Source of the DNA: Smittia aterrima
Lineage: Eukaryota > Arthropoda > Insecta > Diptera > Chironomidae
NCBI GenBank assembly: GCA_033063855.1
Contig: CP093829.1
Span: 7,140,243 to 7,204,242, forward strand
DNA length: 64,000 nucleotides
Reading direction: 5' to 3'
In this document: positions 43,201 to 54,545 of the stretch, one piece after another
How positions within the stretch are numbered: position 1 is the first letter of the stretch
Layout of the letters: every line of letters starts with the position of its first letter
Position numbers and translations under genes: made by a program
The notes under the pieces: model-generated
What the model was told of the DNA's origin: nothing
Databases searched by the model: none
What the model saw: the letters and a program-made list of their open reading frames with translations, nothing else

Positions 43201-45878
43201 CTGCAATTACAATTTTCTACGAAAAATTGGCTCTCACGACATGTTAACATCGAGTGCAATGTTGGCTAAGGAACATAATTGCGACTCATCCCGTTAGATG
43301 ATAACCGTAGTCTACGAAGTTGTTTGCATTCATTGGATTCCAAGAAATGGTAATTAAAGAATCTGACATCAGGTTCATTCAATTTCGCAATATTTGTTCA
43401 ACAATTTTTTTCCAGAATTTCCATTCAATGAAAATCCAGCAAACAGAATTTTTAAACTTCAATATTTTTCCAATAACGCGAAAAACGTGACTTTGACGTA
43501 CAATTAATTTATAATTGAAAACATTTTTGCGATAACAAAGCCTTTGAATCATTGCATTCTGCCATGTCCGAGAATTTAGCTACAAACGATTTGAGAGAAA
43601 TTTGCTGGAAACGTTTTCTTTAAACTCTTCTGATTCACGACGAGGGCGTGTCGATTAAGGTGAGTGTCGAGACGAGAATTTAAGAACGAAAAAGAGCTTG
43701 ATCAAATTAAGAGGAGACATTGGCGTGTAATAAAGCGAATGGTAAGTTCTTTAGCAACATTGTAATGTAAGCTTCGGATGTTTTGATTAAATTTGAATAA
43801 ATAAATAAAAATTATTCAAAAGTTTATGTCCGGTTAGAGCGAAGTTAAGCGAAAAGAAATTAATTTTCCCAGAAATTTCCCCGAAAACTTTTTTAATTCA
43901 AATAAAATTTTCAAATCTTTTTCATAAATTTCTTGCAAGAAAAGACGGCGAGAGAGTAAGTGAGACCGAGCGAGCGAGCAGGACAACGAATGAAAAACAA
44001 AATAAATTTCAAGTTCACGAGACTTTATCGACAAGTTTTTTGCTGCTGCTGCTGTCTGTCAAGCAACCGACAGCGGATGAGCGATTCAAAAGGGAATTCA
44101 GTAAGAGTGAGAGTCAATAAACTCGAATCGAACAACATGAATGGAATGCATCATACTCGAATGGACTGAGAAATTAATTGGAACGGACATACGTCACACC
44201 AAGTTATAGTTTTAATCAACAATCATAATCGTATAAACCACCGTGGTTGAATATTTTCTCCTCTTTCGAACCGTTAACTTCATCGAGAGAGATTGACAAC
44301 TTCGAACATGTCGAGTCTAAGTCATTTTTATGCTTTATTAATTTATTTGCACTCTTAAAACTTCAATCAATTCTGTTAAAGAGAATTCGATTTGTTGCTA
44401 AGCACTCGAAAGAAAAATATTGATTCAATATCACTCGAGCGAAGTGTTGTTCTTCTCATCCCCATCGAGACGTCTCACACTTATTTCACATTAGAAGAGC
44501 GGTTAGTGGGTCATTGCGAAAGAATATTTTCAGCAAAAAATGAACAAAAGCTTATTACATAACGCCGTCTGCGAGTTCCAGACAAACGTCAACGGATAAG
44601 CACACAAAGCCAAAGCAGAAGCAAAAAATATTTTTTGTTGATTTTTTTTTGACGGCAAAATATGCAAATTATTGAGTTGCGATGATGATTTTCTTTCCCC
44701 GACTGTCGATGACAACAAAACAAGATAAAACATTAAAGAACGATTTACATCAATCCCTGGGATTGTCAAGTTTATGACTTGTTCGTCTCTATATGGAAGT
44801 TGACACTTTTATGACATTATTTTATCGGTAATTGATTGAATGGAAATGCGTCGCGTGAACTCTCTTCGCGTCGTCTCAAGTTTCGCCGGCGGCTCGCTCA
44901 TCGAGCACCCCCTTTCGCAATTATATTCACATCTTTTGAGCTTCATAAAAATATATTATTAGCCCACTGAATATTCCAGTAGACATTCGACAAATATTTG
45001 AGCAGCAAAGCACTAAAATGCAGACTTGAATCGATTCGCAGTGTTCCTGTGAGTTTCTTCTTTGTTCTGTCTTGTTTCGCTGCATTTTTTTACGGGCCCA
45101 TCGTAAATTCTTGACTTTGACCGAGAAACGCTTCGCTTTTAGTTGATACGCGATAATTCTCGAAGCAATATCTGATATAAATGATCAGTTAATTTGTCTC
45201 TCGAGAGACCGTTCGTAAGCAAGAGTCGACAGACGAGAATCTCTCGAAGTCATCCAAATCATGATAAATGATTTTTTTCTGTCTGGATCGGAGAGCTTTG
45301 TAGTCATTGTGCAATAGATGATGACCTTCTAAAAATGACACACAAATTTTTAATTTTATTCGCGTTCATTATGCATTCGTTAAGTTTGAATAGATAATCG
45401 ACTTGAATCGTCTACAAAGTCTTTTTCGAGGAGGTGATTCATTGTGGAACTCCGGGAAGAAGTCATCAACGACGACGAGAAGAAATTCTTTCGTGAGAAC
45501 TGGGAAGTGAAGTTTAACCGCGCGAGAAACTAGATATTCCCATTCAAGAGGCCTTCCAGGAAGTTTGTAGAATAGTTTCGCTACTTTTTACGATGTTGCT
45601 TTGAAATCTCATGAACATCCCACGAACATTTCCACAACATTAAATCGTAATTCCTTTGAACTCAATGAAACGATTTGTCTTGTAATGTTAAAAGCGAAAC
45701 GAATTTGTTTTCATTTCACGTCTTCTTCTTTTTTCGTTTTTTTTTTAGTCGGGAAATCTTCATTAAATAAATGCAATCCAAAGAATTTTCATTCCTCCCA
45801 ACTCAACTCACCTGTCGATCTCTTAATCTTAATCGAGAAAATTATCACAACACACAGAATTATTCCTTGCAAATTCAT
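37207..45878 (-). CDS. Fs: Follistatin, secreted activin/BMP-binding protein
   Basis: Seven exons join in phase: 45812-45878, 41920-42099, 41385-41857, 41191-41323, 40073-40312, 38211-38329, 37207-37341; product 448 residues. Exon 1 is a signal-peptide exon (MNLQGIILCVVIIFSIKIK). Exon 2 encodes the N-terminal follistatin domain (GSCYSKIDEDGKCSG, KDECCSVLG, CKPC). Three follistatin domains follow, each an EGF-like Cys cluster plus a Kazal part: FS1 (SCENSNCGIGKRC ... PICGNDGKTYKNECQLRKRAC), FS2 (SCKYIKCSQGKTC ... MICGSDGITYRSICELRKKSC) and FS3 (SCNQCSKTQKC ... VCGMNNITYHSWCHLMKDSC). FS1 is split by about 125 extra residues, poor in Cys and rich in Asn/Ser, between its two halves; Drosophila follistatin also has an insert here. 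The protein binds activins and BMPs outside the cell and limits their signalling. FS3 lacks one or more of the usual acidic and Cys positions of the canonical domain. Confidence 0.93.
42100..45811 (-). other. Follistatin intron 1
   Basis: This 3.7-kb intron separates the signal-peptide exon from the rest of the gene. No exon or embedded gene is supported; several ORFs of 60-110 codons lack ATG starts or resemblance. Long first introns of this kind often hold enhancers of developmental ligand antagonists, but no specific element was identified. Confidence 0.6.
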
Positions 45879-48371
45879 TTTTTAATCTTCACTCAATTGC
45901 TGTTGATTATTATTTGATTTGCTTTCTTTTTTTTCACGTAGCTTGCTTTAAACTTTCTTGCAAAGCCTGCTGATCAACAGACACGTTCGTCTATTTTTAA
46001 CGATTTTGTGGCGCGATTTTTCCCATTAGTTCCGCTGCAACAAACTTTAACAATTGTCAACTTCGAATTTAATTTAATTAAATTTTTCTTTCCTTCACTT
46101 AGAAATTTTTATTTACTCGACTTTGAATTTTTTTCGATTTTTTTCTGGATTTTTACTTCGTCAGACAATATCGTCTTTAGCATTCAATAACTGGCAAGAA
46201 ACTAAGCCGAGGAATATTTTTTTCTCCGCTGTGTTTTCATGTGAAGTAACAGAAAGGAAAAAATGAAGCGAATAAAAAAAAACATTCTTCCACAGTCCCT
46301 GTGTATGTGCCATAACATATCGCCGCTCTCTTCGTAGCTCTCTGAGTTCGGGCGGTCGACGGGTTTTATTATTAAAAATTCTGAAAGAACAGCACAACAA
46401 TAATTACTGAAGTTTGAGGACGATGTTGCTGAAGGGCTTTTTATGGAATAACGCGATCATGAAACCTATTAAGTCAATAATCTTCTCTGGAAAGTTAAGC
46501 AAAAGTTTCGATGTCAAAAGTCAAATTCCCTTCGGATAGAAATCCCTTAAAGTTTTCCTTTTTTTACTCGCGAGACTGGAAAGTTGTTGGATTTTTAGAT
46601 GAAAATCTTCTCTCATCTCTCGCCAACACACAATTACAACACGCGGGTGATTCCGACTGACTCATACGTATTGTTGCATTTGGTCAGCGTGCAACAGAGA
46701 GAGAGGAATCAATTGTCCGACACATCGTCACGATGCATCTTTGCTGTAGTGCAAATTCTTCGTTCATGAACTTGGATGTAAAAGATGAGAAAAAAATTAC
46801 ATAAAATAAAAGCAGGTGGATCTTTCTTCCTCTTTTTTGCTGCTCCTAACTTTAGTCCGTCGTTTCTCATTTGCACCTCAATCAACTTCGAATCTTTTTC
46901 TTTTCAATCTTCGTTTTTATTGTTCTCGAAGACATTAAGAAAAAGATCTTTAGTTTGGGATCTTGAGCTTTCTAAGTTTTCTTCTTTTGTCGAAGTGTGA
47001 AAAGCTTTAATTCATTTGACTTCTGTTCCCATCGCGCGAGAGAGACAATTGGCGATAATTCTTTCAGCCGTACATCTTCGTCAATCGGCAATGAAAGCTT
47101 TCACATGTCAAATATTTCAAGCAGTTAATTGCGTCTAAATCTTTCGAGCATTTATCGCGATTCGTGCCTGCTCGCTGAATGAAATGAAAATTTATTAATT
47201 TTATAAATCTACCGATGAAATGGATTGTACGTGCCCTGTCGCTGCTTCAGCCGTTCGAGTTCCCTCGCTTGAATTATAAAGCGAACTTCTTCTCCTTGAC
47301 TGTGATTAAGCTCGTCATCAACTTTATGAACGTCTCTTGCAGTTGTGGTCTGTGAAATGATCGTACAGCAATAATTTCCATCGTAGTTTTTCTATTGTTG
47401 AACCATCATTTGGTCAGTGAATAGGAAATGCCAAAAGAATCGCATTCATGCATTCCGCGAATGGTTGCAACAAAATAGCAGCGCGTATCTCCGTCTCTAT
47501 TGTTCCCTCAACGACTATTATATTTCATTAGAAATAATGATCTCTCCAATTATTTTCCTTCTTCTACTTTTCTATTTTTTTCTCTCTGCAATGTACGAAG
47601 ATCGATCCAACTTGAGTTTCAGATTTTATTTCGCTCGAAACTCAATCAAAGTTGCAATCTAATTTAAATCGCTGAATTTAAATCGTTTCATTCATTTTAT
47701 CATAGGAAAGGAAGTTAGCCGTCTTAGTAGATCTTTCCACAAGTTTGTGAACTCTCAAACTGCAATTCCAACTGCACAACCTGGGACATTGAAAGTTTGT
47801 GTACGAATTAATGCTGAAAGAAACTTTTTTCTCTCTCTCGGCAAATTGGCTGATGGACACTTGACATGCATTTCTCATATTCATGCATTCTGCACATTTC
47901 GCGTCTTATTTATGGAAATTACTTGTTGTGAATATTCATAGCTTTTATACTGCGAAACGGTTTGCGAGTCGAGAGAAGAACTTTATTGTACGACATGAGA
48001 GACGATAACAAAAGAGAAATATCGACAATAATCAAGATGATAATTTATTGCGCTAAAAACTCTTGAGAAACACAAAATTTCATTTGGTTTAATAACGAAG
48101 GCCTTTCGTTAAAAAAATAAGATTCCTCCATTAGCTTTAGCACTTTCAATTAGTAGATTAGATGAAACAATCTCGAGTCATGCTTTTACTTGAAGACTCA
48201 AGAACGACGATCGACAATGTGGGCACATTATTCGCAGAGATAATTGATGAAATGAAATTGAGATTTCAATCGTTCTTGCATCGAGGAAGTGGTTCATTAA
48301 ACAGAAAACAGATGTTTCTGTTACCTGTGGATGTTGGAAACATTGATGTTCATGTGAATTTGAACAACAAC
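45879..48371. other. Intergenic region, follistatin 5' / AGGF1 3'
   Basis: About 2.5 kb. The left side should hold the follistatin promoter and leader; the right side the AGGF1 3' UTR, with AATAAA on the - strand at 48044-48049 about 325 bases past the stop. No gene is supported in between. Confidence 0.55.
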
Positions 48372-50488
48372 TTAATCATCTTCGTCGAAAATATTCTCAT
48401 CGTTCTTTTTAAGGTTGTTGTATCGCTCTTGCGTTTTACTCCAAATCGCTTTCTTCTTAGAGTTACTTCTTGAGTCGATTGGCAGTGGCATATCGTCATT
48501 GCCCAAACCTGACGTTCCCTGCTGTGTCTTCACTTGAATCGGCTCTTTAATTCCTTCTTGACTCTTTCCGATGGATTTTCCTTCGCTCCAGCCCATCTTC
48601 GACAAAAGTTTGAATCCCTTGTTCTCGCTTGAAATCGAAGTGTTTACTGATGCCGTCTCAGTCTTGACTGATCCGTGGGAGCTTCCAACTTTTACTCGAC
48701 GCTTTTCAGCTCGATCTTCGTAATTCTTGTTTGATGCGCCGGATGGATTCTCTTGATATTTTTCGGTGGCAAGGCCGTAACGCTTTTGCAGTAATTTCAA
48801 TTGCTCTTTATGTGAAAGATTCGATGGCTGAGCTTCAACTGCTGGAGTCTCTGAATCTCCTTGAGGTTTCTTTGTATAATTGTAAGGCTCGCAGTCACTG
48901 CACGTTGTTAAGCCTTCGTGAACGTGACAGAGCAGCTTCGTTTTCGCTAGTTGAAGGATACTTCCATGATCAAGATCATTTGCTTTTGATTCCTCTTGAG
49001 AAAGCAAAGATGTTTGTTTGCCGTCAAGAAGAGTTCCATTTCTCGATCGATCAGTGAACTGGTAATTTCCTCTCTTCTGATTGTAAAAGAATTTTAAATG
49101 ACTTTTCGAAACGTTAACATCTGGAATGAGCACATCGTGGTTTCCTTCGCGGCCAAGAGTTCCTCCTTTGAACGTCACAACAAAAAGCTTTCCAATGTCG
49201 AGTTTATCACTTTCCACTACAACGATTCTAAGGCTCGGCGGATATTTCTTTGCAATCTCTGGAAATGGAAAGAATTCAAAGTTTAGATCATGCTTTAGAT
49301 GATGGAAGATGGAAAATCTCTAAGATCGGTTAATAAAATCACCTTCGTGGTTGGTTCCCTTCTTCTTCTTTCTTCTCCTTTTAAATGTTTCCTGAACTTC
49401 ATATTTCTCTTCAACTTCGCTCGCCGAGTTTTCGCTAGAATCAATTTCACCTTCTTCACGTTTGGAGCTTCTTGAACGGTTTCGACGTCTTCTATGTCCA
49501 TTGCGACTTTTTGAGCGACTGCGACTACGTCTGTGTCTCGATGATCTCGAGCGGCTTCTATGTCTTCGTCTGCGATGACGACTTGCGTCGCTTGATTCCG
49601 ACGAAGTTGAATGACGACGTCGACTTTTGCTTTCTTTTTCAACTTGTTTCGATGAAGTTTCTTGACCTTTTGTAGGCTTTCGGCCGTCTTCGAGGATTTT
49701 GCGTATCGCTTCATCTTCGTCGATTTCTTCCTGTGAAAGAAAGAAAAACCCGCATCTTAGAGATTTTCCGTTCTCTTGTTTACGCACCAAAGCCGTGAGC
49801 GCGAAGCTTAGCGATTCTGAGGCTTTTGAAATCGTTTAAGAGGCTATCAACTGATTTCTCCAACTGAACCTGCAATTGCACCAACCACAAACGTTAATGG
49901 TACCTGACAGTTACCCAGTTTCGACTAATTCACCTTTTTTACAGCTTGGCCAGTCCCAGAATGAAATATAAATTCATTTGTCCGTGGATTGAGTCGATAC
50001 CAATTTGCGTCATTTCCATTGTAATAAAGATCGTGATCTGGCGAGTAGTAGTATCCTGATTTCGTGTCGTAATAGAGTCCACTCGTTGGTTCATATATAA
50101 AACCGGCTTGCGAAAATGAATTCTTCATTGCTTGAGCTTTAATTTCATTCACAAAGTCAAGAACATTTTCTTGCTCATCATCAGCTTTTGCCACGATCTC
50201 ACTTTTAGCTTTGTCAGGAATTTCTTCCGTTTTGTCTTTCTCTTTCGTTTCAGCAATGTGAGCATCAAGTTTTGATAGGAATGTCTACAAAGAAAAAACA
50301 TTAAAACTTAGTGATTTTCCCATATTGTTCAGGAATTTTCTTACCATTTTGTGAATCTTGAGTTTCAATTTGATTATCTTCTTATTCTGCTTCTTGATGT
50401 GGCTATGAAGCTTTCTTACATAGTTTACGACATCTTGAACATTTAAAAAACTCGCCACTGATAATTTTTTCTTTGATTTTCGTTTCAT
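48372..50488 (-). CDS. Aggf1: Angiogenic factor with G-patch and FHA domains 1 (AGGF1-like)
   Basis: Five exons, 50345-50488, 49934-50284, 49788-49869, 49343-49726 and 48372-49258, join in phase to 615 residues. Order of parts: a Lys-rich N-terminal coiled coil (residues 16-48, VQDVVNYVRKLHSHIKKQNK), an OCRE-type aromatic repeat domain (about 109-150, GFIYEPTSGLYYDTKSGYYY), an Arg/Ser-rich stretch (about 225-290, RHRRRRHRSRSRSS), the NxEIAKKYPPSLRIVVV element, an FHA domain (about 340-430; LGREGNHDVLIPDVNVSKSH, RSRNGTLLDGKQ), the CSDCEP motif, and a G-patch (535-574, GFKLLSKMGWSEGKSIGK). This order is that of vertebrate AGGF1 and fly CG8079. OCRE, RS and G-patch modules point to a nuclear role in pre-mRNA splicing. 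The acceptor of exon 4 is ambiguous; 49726 is the one that keeps frame when exon 3 is included. Confidence 0.92.
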
Positions 50489-53400
50489 TTTGAAGCGAAA
50501 ATAAAATGCCCAGCGAATCCGCTACCGAGGAGAGCGAAATGGAATTGAAAATAAAATGCTACCGAGGAGAGCGAATCTTTTTGGTGTTCAAAGCTTTGAT
50601 TTTAAAGGGTCAATCGAAAGGCTTTGTTGTGAGCATAAACAGTTTGTGAGCTTAACTGTTATCTTGATCAACTTTTTATTAAGTCACTAGACTTAAGCTT
50701 TGGCTTTACAAAGAAAGTTTATTGGAACTATCGTTACGCAGTTGATTTTTAAAATTCCTGTGCTCATTCACTGAGTATGACCCTTGATTTTCCCTCTGTT
50801 TAAGAAAATATTTCCATCCCCTTAACCCGAGATGACAGAACAGAAATAAAACTATCTCCTCGGTTCGAAAATTCGTCGTCTAAATTTTTAGTTATTTAGT
50901 CGAGAAAAAGGAATTTTATTCCATCAAAATAAGCTTAATTCTGTTCATTAGTGTTCCATCTACACGTCGCAAATATCACAAAGTGTCTAGATCAACTAAG
51001 TAAGTCGCTAGAAAAAAAGTGTACATGAACCAATCGAGTTTGAGTGTGTGTGTGCATCTCTGAAGGAAAATCAAGCGTTTGTTGAAGAGCTAAGCGAAAA
51101 GTTTCGGGTTTTAAGTGCATTTGGATTACTTCTCAAACCATGGATTATCATCTGCCACCAACATTGCAATACAAACTACCGATTCCGACGAGTAAAGTTA
51201 ATTGAAAGTGTCCGCGAGAAGCGATTAATCGAAAACGAAAAATTCGCATAAATAATCAAAAAGAGGAAAAAGAAAAGTGAAGAAGAGAAAGAGAGCAAAG
51301 TGTGGAAAACTTCCTTTTTCTTTTGAAAAAAGGAAGCAATAATGAGTGTATTAGGTAATTTACTCTTAATGGGAATAGTTTGCACGATCTGAAAAAGCAG
51401 TAGCGATGTGTGTTGTGTATTCGGTTCAACATCAACATCAAACGAAATCAAAATGTCTCGGGGAAAATACTTTCAAAAATACAGAAAAAAAATCTCAAAT
51501 TTTTGTTTCTTAAACTTCATTCATCACATTTACGACGACGACAATGAGAAGAAGAGAGAAATATGCGACAACAAGCAACATGGTCGTGCGGTGATTTGGC
51601 TTTTGCACCGCTCTCGATTATCCACCCAACAAATTGTGTAATTAGGCTTAATAATCCTTATCATTGGAAGGGAATAAACCATTAATCTATTAAACAGCTC
51701 TTAAGGCCAACGTCGCATCCGACCATGAAACCATTTCCTTTTGCTATGTGCTTTTCTCTTTTTTCGTTCTCTCCTCCAAACATCATCGTCGTCGACAAAT
51801 GTTTGTGAGGAGAAAAGAGCAAAATGGTCGGTGGCGGGATCGCATTGTGCATTCGTTTGAGAGCGAATGTTGAACAGAAGAAGAAAACCACCCCCGATAA
51901 TTCAATATTCGGCGGTACTTCAAGCGCACGATTCCGTAAGCCATCGACAGATTATTTAATTTAATTGTTTTGCTTGTTTCGCAAACAACAGTCAAAAAGC
52001 GGAACGAGAACTGAAGATGGAAATAAGAGCTTGAGCTGTAAATTAAACTCCGAACTAAACAACTTTTTACTCGCCTTTCGTCGTCTCTTCTTCCTCTTTT
52101 AAATTTAGCTTTGCGTTTTCGCTTCTTTTGTTTGAGGTTCTTCTTTGTGGATGAAGAAAAGAAAGAAAAGAGAAATATGTGTCGATTTCTTTTCAATACC
52201 AAACAATTTTCGTCGTGCATGAAACCCGCTGAAGCATCGGCCGAGGAAGGAAGAAGTTAATAGTTTTGGTCGCGGTTGGAATGGAATTTGCGGATAAATT
52301 AGTGTAGCTGCTCGATCAAGAGCAAAATGATATTTTTTTCTTCATTCTTCTCTTCGAAATTGCTAAGATATTTTAAAGACTGAAATGTTTCTTTTTTTGT
52401 TGATTCCATTCCACTTCATTTTCACTTAACAACTCTCAATTTCAAAACTTTCAATTGACAGTTAATAAACCTAATCGCTTAAGAAACATTTAGGTCTTCT
52501 CAATCGATAGAAACATGTGTTGAAAATCGAACAATAAAAATAGAAACAGTAAACCAACAGTTTAGGATGGGAATGTTATGAGGGGAGGGATGAAATGACG
52601 TGAACCGCACATTTGATGGAGTTCACAACGGATAGACGAGTGAAGAGACTTACGAGCATAAAAGAAGAAAATGTTCAACAACAAACAGCCGTTTAATGAA
52701 AAGCGCTTTAACAATCAGAAATTTATTGCTTCATGCCGTACAAATCATTCTCTGGAGCTCAGACCGTCGTTTATTGTTTTTCTTTTTTCCCTCTTCTCCG
52801 ATTTCCAGTTCATGTTCGTTTCTTCCTCCTTCCCTGTACTTTATGTCAATGAAGTAAAGAATTATGAATCATTCATAGCGTAATTAAGCAATTATTCAAA
52901 TTGAAAATAAAACAACACGCGGCAAAGGCACCGATCGGAGTATCTTCAGTTGAAGAACCTGCTTATGGGGTGAAAAAAGCGTCAAATTGGGGTCAAGCCC
53001 AGGCCATTTAACAACTCATTGCCAGGTCTAGCGTTAATTTTTTTTCTTCTCATATTTCTTTTATTACGGTTTATTTCAAATCGTTTTTCGTCTACGCAAT
53101 ACGAAAGGGAATCGATAATGCATCGTTTACAATTTGAGCGGGTAAAAAACATTGACTTCCCTTTTCTTCCTTCGCTTTTGAATGTCCGTAAACCAATAAT
53201 AAACTAAACTACTAATAATCCCTCGTAAAAATAACAATGGCAATAAAAACAAACCTCGATAGTGGCATCATGCGTAAATTGTGTCGTACGAAGACCCCTT
53301 CGTTTCCCGTTCCACACTTTTACCGTTTATGTCTCGGATTTGACCCTCCCAACTCTCGACTTTATGCTCATAGCTTTATGCTTCGAGTCAAAAAATAGAT

Positions 53401-54545
53401 TTTTTACCCGAAACGAAAGAAAAACTTTACACGCTCTTGCTCTCATAAAGAGAATTTTATTGGAGTTTATGACGAACACGATCGAAGGAAATTTCATTTA
53501 ACAAAACAATTCAAATCGAATTTGAACGACTCGCGCGACTTATTCGTGATAGTTGAATTGAATCATCAAAAGAGACATGAAAGCCATCGGGTGGTGTTAA
53601 AAGTTGTTGGTTTTGCACGGAAATGAAAAAGAAATGAACGACGAAGAGAGAAAAGAAGAAAAGAATGATTAACAAATTGTTAGAGACGAAGACAGATTTA
53701 CAAGCGAAAATGTATGGGATTTTCGTTTCGTGCTACGATGTGTGTAATGATGATGTTTTGTTAGCGCAATCCATGTTCCTTTGTTGCTCTATGTACTTTC
53801 CTCTCCCCCTTCTCGAGCGCCGTTTGCTTCTTGCGAGTGATAAATCTCTTTGGCTTTTGTCCTGCAATTTTCACTCCCCCGCACTGGATCATGAACCAAT
53901 TTTCGGGGAAAAAGCGAGAAAGCACCACTTTGGCACTTGGCCAAGATCACATTAAACAGCCATTTAATATTCTGCTTAACATCCGATTCTACTTCTGATG
54001 TGATGTGTGCTCGATTTCATGAGAACGGTGGAATCACCGAATTTGTATCATCCCGAGGGAAGAATTAATGAAATTATAATGACATGTCGCTGCTGCTTTT
54101 CTCTCCCGTTCCAATAGCAATATCACGCGCAAGTAGATAGAGTTTCTAACTGACGTGAATGCTGGGACACAAATTGATATTTAGAAAGAAATTTGAGTAA
54201 TGCCACTAATAGTAAATTAATACCAATGTTCTTTTTCTTTTGACTCTTGCAGATAAACTATTTATTTTGTAAAGAAGTGATGATGAAACTTAATGAGGCT
54301 TCGTGCTGTTAATTCCTTTCGTCGATAAGAAAAGAAAAAAAAATAATTCTCGGAGTTGAGCTGCTTAAAAACAGTTCAAAAAACAATAAAAAAAAGACTC
54401 GATGAATCTTCGTGTTCAATTTTAAAAGTGTCGTGAAAATAAAAGCCGCAACAACGGATTCGTTAACGAGCTACGTGCGTCGATCAGCAGCACGGCCAGC
54501 AGCAGCCCTGATTCGCATTCCATCCATCTCGTTCTTCAATAAGTT
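50489..54545. other. Divergent intergenic region, AGGF1 / Grunge
   Basis: About 4 kb between the AGGF1 start (-) and the first coding exon of Grunge (+). It should carry both promoters and one or more noncoding 5' exons of Grunge; a candidate donor CTAA|GTAAGTC occurs at 50999. Frames here are short and without resemblance. Just upstream of AGGF1 is a local duplication, listed next. Confidence 0.5.
50497..50574. repeat. Local direct duplication upstream of the AGGF1 start
   Basis: GAAAATAAAATGC occurs at 50497-50509 and 50547-50559; GCTACCGAGGAGAGCGA occurs at 50521-50537 and 50558-50574. The two blocks are 50 and 37 bases apart respectively, so the second copy has lost the segment between them. 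It lies 9-86 bases before the AGGF1 ATG, in its leader or core promoter. Confidence 0.85.
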
